Of a stretch of DNA of 64,000 nt, positions 1 to 9,265 are shown in pieces; the stretch's first letter is position 1, and each line of letters starts with the position of its first letter. Source of the DNA: Oscillospiraceae bacterium (lineage in GTDB: Bacteria; Bacillota; Clostridia; Oscillospirales; Oscillospiraceae); the NCBI GenBank assembly GCA_020025575.1, contig JAHHRW010000006.1, positions 1-64,000 on the forward strand, in the 5' to 3' direction. The notes beneath the pieces are model-generated. The model worked only from the letters and a program-made list of their open reading frames with translations. It made no database searches and was not told where the DNA came from. The translations under genes and the position numbers were made by a program.

Positions 1-308
1 CGGATTTTGAGGTAATTTGTTTGGCGTTCTCTCGAGCGCTCAGATATATTATCACACCCGTCTCCAAATGTCAAGCACTTTTTCACATTTTTTGTAAAAA
101 ACTTTTTGGAAGGTGCAAAAATGGTGTTTTTCGATTCCGCAATAGCGAACATTCCCATCTATGTTGTATATTTTTTCAATTTCCATTGCCCCAAAACACT
201 GTTTTCACCCAAAAAGTTGCTCTATTTTGGTACTATTTCATGATACATCCCCTGCGTTGTTAAAAATTGCGCCCACCCCACATACGGGGGCGGGCGCAGC
301 GTTCCGGA
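1..308. other. Intergenic region downstream of the PBP2 gene
   Basis: No convincing coding sequence is visible. Short open frames here lack ribosome binding sites and resemble nothing I know. The stretch is AT-rich except for the terminator at 262-298. The left edge is cut by the window, so regulatory DNA of a gene further left may be included. Confidence 0.5.
262..298 (-). terminator. Rho-independent terminator of the mreCD-PBP2 operon
   Basis: On the minus strand a GC-rich stem (TGCGCCCGCCCC pairing with GGGGTGGGCGCA, one G-T wobble) with a short loop is followed by a T run. It lies about 10 bases after the PBP2 stop and would end the minus-strand operon. Confidence 0.8.
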
Positions 309-2375
309 TCATCCGACCCGATTTTCATATGTCACCACATCACTTGCTTCATCCACTGAGAAGTATGCATCCAGGATCGGGATTGCCACATTGGCAAGGT
401 TACCGCCCTCTCCGCCCTTTTCGCCATATACTGCAATGGCGATTTGGGGATTGTCCATGGGCGCATAGCAGACAAAGGAGCCATGAGGCGATCCGCCGGA
501 GCCATGTTCCGCTGTACCGGTCTTTGCGCAGACCTCTGTCTTGTCATATCCCCAAAAGTATCCGGCGGCCGTGCCCTCTGTCACAACCTTGCGCATACCT
601 TCCACCAAAGCAGCGTGTGTTTCCTTGGACATGGGCACCGTACTGAGCACCCGGGGCTCGTTCTCACGGATAAGCTCTGAATAGTCTGACGATACAATTC
701 GGCTCAGGTAGGTACACGCGTGCCGTGTGCCGCCATTTGCGATGGTTGCGGTGTAACTGGCCATCTGCATAGGTGTAAATCTATGATCCGACTGTCCAAT
801 AGCCGCCAGGATCTGATCGCCTGCATACCAACTACTATCTACGCCATCATACAGCGCTTTCTTGGTTTCCGGATTGGCTCTGTGTCCGGTATCCTCTGGG
901 AGCTCCACTCCCGTGGATTCGCCCAGTCCATAGGCCTTCACAAAGGCATCAGATGTTTCGATGGGCATTTCATCGCCCACTTCATAGAAGAAGTAGTTAC
1001 AGGAGTCCCGCAGTGCCTCGTCCACTGTAATATAACCGTGAGTCGTCCGTCTTCGGGCGTAAATCAGACACATGGGACTGATGCCACTATACTTGGTATA
1101 AATACCCTGGTCTTCGATCTGCGTGTTTCGGTCGATCACGCCGGTTTCCAGTGCCGCAGTGGCCATAGCCATCTTAAAGATAGATCCGGGAGGCTCCGGC
1201 AGTTCCAGCGCACGGTTAATCAGGGGATTAAAGTCCATTTTCAGAATTTCATTATAGTCCACATTAAATCTGGCAGGGTCATAGGTTGGATAGGACGCAC
1301 TGACAAGCACCGCACCGGTGTTGACATCGGTCACCACCACGGCGCCGCCCTCTACATCAGAGCCCAGACCATCATCCCTGTAAATGCCCCCCTGGGCACG
1401 CATCCGCTGAAACAGCTCGGCCATGGCATCTTCCGCAGGTATCTGAAGATTCAGGTCAATGGTGGTTTCTACGTTGTTGCCTGCCACCGGGTACTTAGTG
1501 TAATACTCCGAGATGATATTCCCGTCCTTGTCAACCGTCCGGGCGATCTGACCATCGGTTCCATGCAGTTCTTCCTCAAACGCTTTCTCAAATCCGCTGG
1601 TGCCCACATAGTCATCCATGGAATAGCCCTTTTTCTTGTATTCGGGCCAATTTTCTTCATTGATCTGTCCCATGGTTCCCAAAATATGGGCAGCATATTT
1701 GGTTTTATACACCCGACGTGTGGAAACTTCTGCATCAAGACCCGGGACATTCAGCTCAGAAATTGCATTGAGTTCCTCGTCACTTACATTTTCAATAAAG
1801 ATATATCTGGGCAGATTCGTAATGTCCGCACGAAGTGCCAGCTCATAACGAAGTCCAAGCACAGCTCTTGTGTCCTCATCAGACCAGTTTTCAGGAATCT
1901 TACAGTAACTGCGCAATTTCTCCATGAGCCGTGGGGCAGAGATATCGGAGTCAATCTCCATATAGCTCAGGTACTCCTTAAAATAACCCTGCCAAGTGGC
2001 ACTCTGTTGATCCAGAGTATATGCATAGGGAGTGGTTTCTGTTATCGGAAAATGCTCGATATACGCAATCCCCAGCTCCTTGCACAGCTTTACAAGCTTG
2101 AGCAGGCTGCTATTGGGATCGGAACTGTTCATTAAAACAAAGTTATCGAATACCAGATTATATGTAGCCTCGTTAGAAACCAACACATTGCCGTTGCGGT
2201 CCAAAATATCACCACGGGCGGCCTTGACCGTATAATAAGAGGTATTCAAGGAATTCTCCACCACATCGCCAGTGCCCAGCAGCTGCATAGAATACATCCG
2301 AACACTGTATATCCCCAGAATCACCGCAAAAATGCCCAACAGGGTAAATGCTCTGAATCTGCTTATTCTTTCCAT
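309..2375 (-). CDS. mrdA: Penicillin-binding protein 2 (elongation transpeptidase)
   Basis: Class B penicillin-binding protein that cross-links peptidoglycan during cell elongation as part of the rod complex with MreC and MreD. It has 688 residues: one N-terminal membrane segment near residues 10-28, a PBP dimerisation region (VKAARGDILDRNG near 50), then a transpeptidase domain. The three catalytic motifs are present: SIFK near 395 (acylated serine), SCN near 458 and KTG near 618. The length suits PBP2 of Firmicutes. The start is preceded by GGAGG, and the gene overlaps the end of mreD by 13 bases, suggesting translational coupling. Position directly after mreC and mreD makes PBP2 far more likely than a division PBP3 or a SpoVD; the C-terminus also lacks PASTA domains. 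Confidence 0.93.
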   Translation of the reverse strand: MERISRFRAFTLLGIFAVILGIYSVRMYSMQLLGTGDVVENSLNTSYYTVKAARGDILDRNGNVLVSNEATYNLVFDNFVLMNSSDPNSSLLKLVKLCKELGIAYIEHFPITETTPYAYTLDQQSATWQGYFKEYLSYMEIDSDISAPRLMEKLRSYCKIPENWSDEDTRAVLGLRYELALRADITNLPRYIFIENVSDEELNAISELNVPGLDAEVSTRRVYKTKYAAHILGTMGQINEENWPEYKKKGYSMDDYVGTSGFEKAFEEELHGTDGQIARTVDKDGNIISEYYTKYPVAGNNVETTIDLNLQIPAEDAMAELFQRMRAQGGIYRDDGLGSDVEGGAVVVTDVNTGAVLVSASYPTYDPARFNVDYNEILKMDFNPLINRALELPEPPGSIFKMAMATAALETGVIDRNTQIEDQGIYTKYSGISPMCLIYARRRTTHGYITVDEALRDSCNYFFYEVGDEMPIETSDAFVKAYGLGESTGVELPEDTGHRANPETKKALYDGVDSSWYAGDQILAAIGQSDHRFTPMQMASYTATIANGGTRHACTYLSRIVSSDYSELIRENEPRVLSTVPMSKETHAALVEGMRKVVTEGTAAGYFWGYDKTEVCAKTGTAEHGSGGSPHGSFVCYAPMDNPQIAIAVYGEKGGEGGNLANVAIPILDAYFSVDEASDVVTYENRVG

Positions 2376-2944
2376 GTTTCGCCTCCGATTTTACCAATAT
2401 GCTGAATCACCGGATACAATACAGCCACCATCAGAATACTTACCAGGGATGTCATCAAAAAAGCGGTCACACGCGACCAATGCGTAGCACCACCGGCAAC
2501 CCCCACAACAAATACGCTCATTTCATAGGCAAACAACGCACTTGCGCTGCTCAGCCACAGGGAGCTAAAGCTGCGGTGCAGAAATTCCTCCCGGAACACC
2601 GCTGCCAGGATGGCATATACCGTCAACAAGAAAATGGCATAAGTGCCCGGTCCCGTTCCGGCAAACACATAGATCATGGATGTAATCAGTGCAAACACGC
2701 TGCCGGTATAGGAGCCCTGAAACACCGTCACCAGAATGATCGCAGCAGGTGCCAGATCGATTACGCCGCCAAAAATGCGATAGCGGCTGAGCACGCTGTC
2801 CTGAATCACCAGAACAAACAACAGCAGCAGGCTGTACAGCGTCCATTTCAGAATCCGCAGGCGCAGATTGAGAGGGATATACAATTTGTTTAAAACATTC
2901 ACGCCGTTTCGGTCCGGCTTAAATTGATATTTCCGTTTTGCCAT
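2363..2944 (-). CDS. mreD: Rod shape-determining protein MreD
   Basis: Integral membrane protein of the elongation machinery, partner of MreC and PBP2. It has 193 residues with a basic cytoplasmic N-terminus (MAKRKYQFKPDRNG) and about five hydrophobic segments from residue 32 onward. Sequence conservation in this family is low, so the call rests on size, topology and gene order mreC-mreD-mrdA. I place the start at the ATG whose ribosome binding site GGAG overlaps the mreC stop codon. A start 18 bases upstream is open but has poorer spacing. The 3' end overlaps the PBP2 start. Confidence 0.85.
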   Translation of the reverse strand: MAKRKYQFKPDRNGVNVLNKLYIPLNLRLRILKWTLYSLLLLFVLVIQDSVLSRYRIFGGVIDLAPAAIILVTVFQGSYTGSVFALITSMIYVFAGTGPGTYAIFLLTVYAILAAVFREEFLHRSFSSLWLSSASALFAYEMSVFVVGVAGGATHWSRVTAFLMTSLVSILMVAVLYPVIQHIGKIGGETWKE

Positions 2945-2948
2945 ACTA

Positions 2949-3779
2949 TTACTCCGCTGCAAAACCTGTCAGCACAAAGACCTGCTCCAATGCACCCAGA
3001 TCTGCCGCCGGCTTTAAAATCGCATACTTAGCCACACCGGTTTCGTCAAATCCAGCATCCACCACATACCCCAGAACCAAATCTCTGGGATAAACGGTAG
3101 AACCAGCAGTGACAACCTGATCGTTATTGCGGATCACCGCATTGGAAGGAAGGTAGTTCATGCGCAGCAAATTCTCCTGCCCCGTGGCATAGCCACCCTG
3201 CACCATGCCGTTGTAGCCAGAGGATGCAATGGTGGAGGAAATCTCCAGCGCAGAGTCCAGAACCGACTTGAATACCGAATAACCGATACCCACCTCTGTC
3301 ACCAGACCCACGACCTCCTGATTTGCCGTTACCACACACTGCCCAACCTCAATACCGGAACGGGCATCTTTATTAATGGTATAGGTGCTGGACCAGTCGC
3401 TGGACGCCCATCCGATGACATTGGCATCCACCAGCTTGAAATCCTCACGCTGTTCCTGCATCTGCGCCACTGCACGCAGGCGCTCATTCTCACGAGCCAG
3501 TGCATCGGCTGTCCGCGCATCCGCTCTCATCTCAGCGATGGTCTTCTTGAGCTCTGCATTTTCTGCCTCCAGCGTCTCATAGCGGAACGCATAGCTGTAT
3601 AGATGCTCTGCCTGGGTGATGAGCGCATTGGCCCCTGCACGCAGAGGTGTCAGCATGCTCTTTACCGCAAGCCCCGGCAGATCCACATTCAGTGCACTGG
3701 CCGCCACCGTCAAACCAATGGTCAGCAGGAATGCGACAACAATCACGGTTTTTACCCGACCACTGAAAATTCGTTTCAT
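2949..3779 (-). CDS. mreC: Rod shape-determining protein MreC
   Basis: Bitopic membrane protein that scaffolds the elongasome and activates PBP2 outside the membrane. It has 276 residues: a transmembrane helix at about 10-30, a coiled coil rich in Glu, Ala and Arg at about 65-110, then the extracytoplasmic beta-barrel region typical of MreC (VIGWASSDWSSTYTINKD, then GLVTEVG and DQVVTAGS motifs). Length is normal. The start codon overlaps the stop of maf in an ATGA arrangement, so the two are likely coupled. In many Firmicutes mreB precedes mreC; here that place is taken by maf and no mreB is in the window. Confidence 0.92.
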   Translation of the reverse strand: MKRIFSGRVKTVIVVAFLLTIGLTVAASALNVDLPGLAVKSMLTPLRAGANALITQAEHLYSYAFRYETLEAENAELKKTIAEMRADARTADALARENERLRAVAQMQEQREDFKLVDANVIGWASSDWSSTYTINKDARSGIEVGQCVVTANQEVVGLVTEVGIGYSVFKSVLDSALEISSTIASSGYNGMVQGGYATGQENLLRMNYLPSNAVIRNNDQVVTAGSTVYPRDLVLGYVVDAGFDETGVAKYAILKPAADLGALEQVFVLTGFAAE

Positions 3780-4351
3780 TTTGTTTCCTCCAAAATCGGC
3801 AGTCCCAGACTGCGCAGGATCATGGCCAGCCGGCAGATGGGCAGACCCATTACATTATAATAATCTCCTTCAATGCCGGTAACGAACAGGGCCGCATCGC
3901 TCTGAATGCCATAGGCGCCCGCCTTATCCATGGGGTCTCCGGTGGCGATATAGGCCCGGATTTCCTGCTCCGTCAATTCCCGGAAATGGATATTCGTCAC
4001 CTCGGTGGTGGTGATGATCTCGTCGCCGCGCAGCACCGTCATACCGGTCATCACCTGATGATCCCGACCGGACAGCATGGACAGCATCCGAAAAGCATCG
4101 TCTGCATCCTTGGGTTTTCCCAGTACCTTGTCACCGCAGACCACAATGGTATCTGCCGCCACCACCACATCGTCTGTTCCCCGCTGAACCGCCATTGCCT
4201 TCTTCCGGCTGACTCTTGCCACCTCCTCAAAGGGCGCCTTGGCAGGGTCCATGGTTTCATCGATATCCGCCACCCGGACCACAAAGTCCAGACGGGTCAA
4301 TCCCAGCAGCTCCCGTCTTCTGGGAGATTGGGATGCTAAAATCAGTTGCAT
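3776..4351 (-). CDS. maf: Maf family nucleoside triphosphate pyrophosphatase
   Basis: House-cleaning pyrophosphatase that hydrolyses modified or non-canonical nucleoside triphosphates (dTTP/UTP class in related proteins) and is linked to septum and shape control in Bacillus. It has 191 residues. The Maf signature is at the N-terminus (LILASQSPRRRELL), followed by the ADT motif (VVAADTIVV), the GKPKD segment, and KAGAYGIQ near 150. An upstream in-frame extension exists, but the ATG chosen gives the exact family N-terminus and has AAGGAAAGG in front. It lies between the U32 gene and mreC; maf next to mre genes is a recurrent Gram-positive arrangement. Confidence 0.93.
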   Translation of the reverse strand: MQLILASQSPRRRELLGLTRLDFVVRVADIDETMDPAKAPFEEVARVSRKKAMAVQRGTDDVVVAADTIVVCGDKVLGKPKDADDAFRMLSMLSGRDHQVMTGMTVLRGDEIITTTEVTNIHFRELTEQEIRAYIATGDPMDKAGAYGIQSDAALFVTGIEGDYYNVMGLPICRLAMILRSLGLPILEETK

Positions 4352-4367
4352 GAAAATAATCCTTTCC

Positions 4368-6449
4368 TTAGTCCAGACCACGCAGGTACAGGCCTCTCGT
4401 GCAGGCACCGGGATCAAAGGCCGTACGCTCTTTGTAATCCCTCAGCACACGATCCACTTCCTGCCTATTTTCCGTGGTGAAATACAGCCGCAGACCCCAC
4501 AGTCCCAGTCGCTGCAAATCATCCTGCCGATCCAGCATACTCAGCTTCTTGCCGTTGAGCAACACACTGCGGCAGGAATTGCCGTCTTTGATGATGGGGA
4601 ATTCTGCGCCGGTTTTGTCTACCAGTTTCACAGGACCCTGATTGCAGCTGCACCCGCCGGTGCGATTTTTGATGATGCAGTTTTCCGTAACCATCAGCGG
4701 CATTCTGCCATAGGCCATCAGTTCTGTATCAATGGGCTTACTCACATCCCGAATCTGAGGCAGCGTCATTTCAAAGCTCAGCATCGCAGAGCGGAATTCC
4801 AGTTCCTTCACCACATCCATAGAGCGGGAATTAAATACATTCATTCCAAAATCACCGCGCAGAGCAAATCCGCACTCCCTGGCAGGAATCAAAAGGCCCA
4901 AATTGCCCACCAGTGCCTCCTGGATTCCCAAAGACCGAATTTGCCGCAGGCAGTTCTTCAGCCCCTCCATCTCATTGTCATGGACGATTCTGGGCAGTAC
5001 CACGGCGATATTCTGGCTGGTTTGCAGCTCCTGAAAGTACTCCATATCTGCAAGAATCACATGGATGGGTACGTACAGAACCGCAGGATTCATCTTCAGC
5101 AGTCGTCCGGTGATCTGCTCACGGGTTGTGATCTGAGCGGTCATCACCGGAACATCCCGCCGGCCAAACACCATAGGGATGCGGCGTGGACGATTGAGTT
5201 TCACCCCATCTCTGCGTGCACGCAGGGCCGTAAGCTGATTGAGCGCATCCCGGCGCATGCCATTGATGACCGATGCCGACAGGGTCAGCCCCGGCTCAAT
5301 GTGCGCCTGTACATCGGCACAGCGGAAGGGCGTTCCCCCGGTTTTTGCAAGGCGGGCTGCCAATGCATCCTTTGTCAGTTCCAGATTCCGGGCCACTTCC
5401 GGCACCGGGCCTTCGGCTCTGCACACATTTCCCTGGGGGTCTTCTACTGCAAGCTCGCTCCGCTCTGGGGTAACGAGGGCATAAAAGCGCACATCCACCA
5501 GACCGTTTTCCACCGTCTCATAGCTCTCTCTTGCCTTTTGCAGCCACTTGGGATCTTCCTTTTTATCCTCACGGATGCCGAACATCTCCGGGCCGGTTCT
5601 GCCCAAATAATAGCCATCGGTGAATCCCTGTCGGTTAAAGGCATTCATCAGCGCCGCCATCATGGAACGGGTCACAGTCTCCCCATTGATGGCTTGACGG
5701 TAAACTCCGGTCACCGTAGCCACATACTCCGGCTTCTTCATCCGGCCTTCCAGCTTCAGGGAGGCGACCCCCATGGTTTCCAAATCCTGCACATATTGGA
5801 CAAGGCAGTTATCCTTCAAACTCAGGGGGTATTTCTGTTCACTGCGCCCAAAGCCATAGCTCTGGCGGCAGGGCTGGGCACAGCGCCCCCGGTTGCCGCT
5901 GCGTCCGCCGATGGCAGCAGACAGATAGCACTGACCGGAATAGCACATACACATGGCACCATGGCCAAACACTTCAATTTCGATGGGAGAATTGGCACAG
6001 ATATAGCGAATCTCCTCCCGGCTCAGTTCCCGGCTGAGAACCACGCGGCTCATTCCCCATGCGGCGCAAAGCAGCACCCCGGGCAGAGAATGTACGGTAA
6101 GCTGGGTAGAGCCGTGAATCGCCACCGAAGGCGCAATCCGCTTGCACAGCTCCACAACACCCAGATCCTGAACAATAAAAGCATCCACACCGGCGGTGGC
6201 CGCCTGGCGGATCAAATTCACACATTCATCCATTTCCCGGTCTGTCACCAGCGTGTTCAGGGTCAAATGCACCTGAACCCCCCGGACATGGCAATATTTC
6301 ACCGCCTCCTGCAGGGCTTGGATGGTAAAGTTTTTGGCACTCTGACGGGCATTAAAGGTGCCGCAGCCCAGATATACTGCATCTGCGCCGTTCTGAACCG
6401 CTGCACGCAGGGCCTCCATAGACCCCGCCGGGGCTAATAATTCCAACAT
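4368..6449 (-). CDS. U32 family protein (peptidase/RNA hydroxylation type) with C-terminal DUF3656-like region
   Basis: Member of the U32 family, historically called collagenase-like peptidases; characterised bacterial relatives such as RlhA and TrhP hydroxylate 23S rRNA or tRNA using prephenate. It has 693 residues. The N-terminus is diagnostic (LELLAPAGSMEALRAAVQNG, then DAVYLG), and FGHGAMCMCYSGQC, SAAIGGRSGNRGRCAQPCRQ and KLEGRMKKPEYVA occur in the expected order, giving conserved cysteines at about 165-190. The long C-terminal part matches the DUF3656 layout of RlhA-like proteins, so an RNA-modification role is more likely than proteolysis. It is the first gene of the minus-strand elongation operon, 16 bases before maf. 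Confidence 0.85.
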   Translation of the reverse strand: MLELLAPAGSMEALRAAVQNGADAVYLGCGTFNARQSAKNFTIQALQEAVKYCHVRGVQVHLTLNTLVTDREMDECVNLIRQAATAGVDAFIVQDLGVVELCKRIAPSVAIHGSTQLTVHSLPGVLLCAAWGMSRVVLSRELSREEIRYICANSPIEIEVFGHGAMCMCYSGQCYLSAAIGGRSGNRGRCAQPCRQSYGFGRSEQKYPLSLKDNCLVQYVQDLETMGVASLKLEGRMKKPEYVATVTGVYRQAINGETVTRSMMAALMNAFNRQGFTDGYYLGRTGPEMFGIREDKKEDPKWLQKARESYETVENGLVDVRFYALVTPERSELAVEDPQGNVCRAEGPVPEVARNLELTKDALAARLAKTGGTPFRCADVQAHIEPGLTLSASVINGMRRDALNQLTALRARRDGVKLNRPRRIPMVFGRRDVPVMTAQITTREQITGRLLKMNPAVLYVPIHVILADMEYFQELQTSQNIAVVLPRIVHDNEMEGLKNCLRQIRSLGIQEALVGNLGLLIPARECGFALRGDFGMNVFNSRSMDVVKELEFRSAMLSFEMTLPQIRDVSKPIDTELMAYGRMPLMVTENCIIKNRTGGCSCNQGPVKLVDKTGAEFPIIKDGNSCRSVLLNGKKLSMLDRQDDLQRLGLWGLRLYFTTENRQEVDRVLRDYKERTAFDPGACTRGLYLRGLD

Positions 6450-6657
6450 AACTTATCGCTCCATTTTGATATACTTGGACACATTATAACATACAATCCA
6501 TGATCGTTCCAGTGGGTATGCCGTAATTTTCAAAAAAGTTCAAAAATGCAGGCATGATTTCCTTTACAGCCATAATATCCGGCCGTGAAATCACATAGTC
6601 TTCCGATATCTGGCACCTGCAAATTCATTCTCTGCCATAAAATCGTACCCATGAGTG

Positions 6658-6686
6658 TTGCAATCGGATATGGGCTGTGCTATCAT
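6658..6686 (+). promoter_or_regulatory. Promoter of the feoAB operon
   Basis: TTGCAA and TATCAT hexamers are separated by 17 bases and lie about 40 bases before the feoA start. I could not find a convincing Fur box around them. Confidence 0.6.
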
Positions 6687-6724
6687 TGTTAGAAGATACT
6701 AACCAATCATCTTAGGAGGATTTT

Positions 6725-6955
6725 ATGACATTAGATCAACTAAAACCCGGTCAGGCCGGTGTCGTCACTACGGTTGGCGGCGAGGGGCCTCTGCGGCTGC
6801 GGTTACTGGATATGGGCATCATCCCCGGCACTCGGGTTCAGGTACAGAAAATCGCCCCCATGGGCGACCCCATTCAGATTCAGCTCCGGGGATATGAGCT
6901 GACCCTGCGTCTGGAAGATGCAGCCAGAATCCAGCTGCAGGAGGTGGGGAAATGA
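6725..6955 (+). CDS. feoA: Ferrous iron transport protein FeoA
   Basis: Small cytoplasmic SH3-like protein that assists FeoB in ferrous iron uptake. It has 76 residues and the usual FeoA pattern: LKPGQAGVV at the start, GPLRLRLLDMGIIPGT (the conserved RLxxMGhxPG motif) and GYELTLR near the end. AGGAGG precedes the ATG. The stop overlaps the feoB start by four bases (ATGA), so the two are translationally coupled. Ferrous uptake by Feo fits an anaerobe, in which iron stays reduced. Confidence 0.94.
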   Translation: MTLDQLKPGQAGVVTTVGGEGPLRLRLLDMGIIPGTRVQVQKIAPMGDPIQIQLRGYELTLRLEDAARIQLQEVGK

Positions 6956-8955
6956 CATTCGCACTGGTCGGAAACCAAAACTGCGGAAAAACCACGCTTT
7001 TTAACGCCCTGACAGGCTCCAATCAGCATGTGGGCAACTTCCCCGGTGTCACGGTAGATCAGAAAATCGGCACCATCCGTGGCAAAAAGGCTCAGGTGGT
7101 AGACCTTCCCGGTATTTACTCTATCCGCCCCTACACCCAAGAGGAAATCGTCACCCGGGATTTTGTTCTGGGCGACAACTGCGACGGAATCATCAATATC
7201 ATCGATGCCACCAACATCGAGCGGAACCTCTACCTGAGCTTGCAGCTGCTGACCCTGCAGATTCCCACGGTCATCGCCCTCAATATGATGGACGAACTCC
7301 GGGGCAACGGTGGCAGTGTGGACATTCAAAAAATTTCCAAGGAATTGGGCGTGCCCGTCATTCCCATCTCCGCCGTCAAAAACGAGGGCGTGTCCGAACT
7401 GGTAGAGGCCGCCCTGACGGTTGTGAAGGAACGGCAAAAACCAAAGGTTTTGGATTTCTGTCCCGACGGCCCTGTACATCGCTGCATCCATGCCGTAAGC
7501 CATCTGATTGAAGACCACGCCCGCAGCATTGGCGTTTCCCGCAGATTCTGCGCCACCAAGCTCATTGAAGGTGACGAAAGTTTTGCCCAAAAACTGGGAC
7601 TGAGCCAAAATGAGCTGGAACTTTTGGAACACAGCATCATCGAAATGGAGCACGACGCCCATCTGGATCGCAATGCGGCTCTGGCGCTCATGCGCTATGA
7701 TTTTATTGAAGGTGTCTGCGCCCGGTGCGTGGTGCGTGCCCACGAAAGCAAGGAGCATCAGCGCAGCGTCAAAATCGATCAAATACTCACCCATAAATAT
7801 CTGGCAATCCCCGTATTTGTGGTCATTATGGCATCGGTCTTCTTCATCACCTTCAACTGGCTGGGCGCAGCGCTTTCAGACCTGTTGGCAATGTCCATCG
7901 GCGGCATTACCGCATTTGTGGACTCTATGCTGACTGCCTACGGCATTAACCCCGTGGTTCACAGTCTCATCATCGACGGTGTGTTTCAGGGAATCGGCAG
8001 TCTGCTCAGCTTTTTGCCTCTGATTCTGGTGCTGTTCTTTTTCCTGTCCATTCTGGAAGACTCCGGCTATATGGCCCGTGTGGCTTTCGTCATGGATAAG
8101 CTGCTGCGTAAAATCGGCCTGTCCGGCAGAAGTTTCGTGCCCATGCTTTTGGGCTTTGGCTGCAGCGTTCCTGCCATTATGGCAACCAGAACCCTGTCCT
8201 CTGACCGGGATCGCCGAATGACCATTCTGCTGACGCCCTATATGAGCTGCTCTGCAAAAATCCCCATCTATACTGTATTCTGTCAGGCATTCTTCGGCAA
8301 GTACGCCGCCGTGGCCATGGTATGTTTGTACTTTGGGGGCATGGTGCTGGGTGTGCTCATGGCCCTGCTGCTAAAATCCACCCTGTTCCGGGGCAAGCCC
8401 GTGCCCTTTGTCATGGAGCTTCCCAATTACCGGATTCCCGGTCTGAGAAGTGTGGCTCTGCTCATGTGGGAAAAGGCAAAGGATTTTCTGGAGCGGGCAT
8501 TCGGTGTCATTCTGGTATGTACCGTCTTCATCTGGTTCCTGCAAAGCTTTGACCTGCATCTGAATGTGGTAACGGACAGTACAAACAGCATTCTTGCCCA
8601 GCTGGGCCGCTGGGTAGCTCCCATTTTTGGGCCCCTTGGCTTTGGGGACTGGCGAATGGTCACCGCTCTGGTTTCCGGCTTTTCCGCCAAGGAGGCCGTG
8701 GTTTCCACATTGGGCGTTCTGCTCCACTGCGGGCAAGACGGTCTGCAATCCGCACTGCAAACCATTTTTACCCCTGTATCTGCGGCAAGTTTTTTGACAT
8801 TTACCCTGCTGTACACCCCTTGCGTGGCTGCCGTTGCTGCCATCCGTCAGGAGCTGCGCTCCACACGTCAGACGCTTTTGGTGGTGGCCGCCCAGTGTCT
8901 GGTGGCTTGGCTGGCTGCATGGCTGGTATTCCAAGTGGGTACACTTTTGGTATGA
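6952..8955 (+). CDS. feoB: Ferrous iron transporter FeoB
   Basis: Inner-membrane ferrous iron transporter with an N-terminal G-protein domain. It has 667 residues. G1 is GNQNCGKTT at 6-14, G3 is DLPG near 49, and NMMD is the G4 base-recognition motif. A helical guanine-dissociation-inhibitor region follows, then from about 275 the membrane part with the two Gate domains (for example GFGCSVPAIMATRTL and GFSAKEAVVSTLG). It is slightly shorter than the E. coli protein. It follows feoA with an overlap and is followed by a FeoB-associated Cys-rich peptide, the standard Clostridia arrangement. Confidence 0.96.
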   Translation: MTFALVGNQNCGKTTLFNALTGSNQHVGNFPGVTVDQKIGTIRGKKAQVVDLPGIYSIRPYTQEEIVTRDFVLGDNCDGIINIIDATNIERNLYLSLQLLTLQIPTVIALNMMDELRGNGGSVDIQKISKELGVPVIPISAVKNEGVSELVEAALTVVKERQKPKVLDFCPDGPVHRCIHAVSHLIEDHARSIGVSRRFCATKLIEGDESFAQKLGLSQNELELLEHSIIEMEHDAHLDRNAALALMRYDFIEGVCARCVVRAHESKEHQRSVKIDQILTHKYLAIPVFVVIMASVFFITFNWLGAALSDLLAMSIGGITAFVDSMLTAYGINPVVHSLIIDGVFQGIGSLLSFLPLILVLFFFLSILEDSGYMARVAFVMDKLLRKIGLSGRSFVPMLLGFGCSVPAIMATRTLSSDRDRRMTILLTPYMSCSAKIPIYTVFCQAFFGKYAAVAMVCLYFGGMVLGVLMALLLKSTLFRGKPVPFVMELPNYRIPGLRSVALLMWEKAKDFLERAFGVILVCTVFIWFLQSFDLHLNVVTDSTNSILAQLGRWVAPIFGPLGFGDWRMVTALVSGFSAKEAVVSTLGVLLHCGQDGLQSALQTIFTPVSAASFLTFTLLYTPCVAAVAAIRQELRSTRQTLLVVAAQCLVAWLAAWLVFQVGTLLV

Positions 8956-8965
8956 TTGGAGTCAT

Positions 8966-9088
8966 ATGGGTTTTTTAGATTATATTCTGATTGGCGCCAT
9001 TGCCCTGTATTGCATTCGGGTAATCTTCTTTCGCAAGAAAAAGGGCTGTAATGGCCACTGCGCCGGCTGTTCCGGCTGCAAACGATAA
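8966..9088 (+). CDS. FeoB-associated Cys-rich membrane protein
   Basis: A 40-residue protein with one hydrophobic helix (about 4-22), three lysines, and a C-terminal Cys cluster with pattern C-x3-C-x2-C-x2-C. This is the layout of the small FeoB-associated family found after feoB in many Firmicutes; its role is not settled but is thought to be iron handling at the transporter. It begins 11 bases after the feoB stop and precedes the operon terminator. Confidence 0.85.
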   Translation: MGFLDYILIGAIALYCIRVIFFRKKKGCNGHCAGCSGCKR

Positions 9089-9089
9089 C

Positions 9090-9120
9090 AAAAGGACTCC
9101 GATACATTCGGAGTCCTTTT
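9090..9120 (+). terminator. Terminator of the feo operon
   Basis: AAAAGGACTCCGA and TCGGAGTCCTTTT form a 13-bp stem around a five-base loop, followed by further pyrimidines. Confidence 0.88.
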
Positions 9121-9265
9121 CCTTTTGTCTGTTGTCTATTAAGCATTTCACCTTATGACTGGGGTAAAATTGCATCCCGATCAACGTATTTTGAAAAACA
9201 AAAAAAGAATAAAATGTCAACTCCGGCAGATACTAAAGGAAAAACCTGCTAAGGAGGAATATATA

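Noticed and set aside
720..2135. A 471-codon plus-strand frame opposite the PBP2 gene
   Set aside because: Antisense shadow; PBP2 has all three catalytic motifs and no ribosome binding site supports the shadow.
4239..6437. A 732-codon open frame on the plus strand opposite the U32 gene
   Set aside because: Composition is His/Gln-rich noise typical of the antisense of a coding region; the minus-strand frame has clear U32 motifs.
6640..6724. A Fur box at the feo promoter
   Set aside because: No convincing match to GATAATGATTATCATTATC; half-site similarity only.
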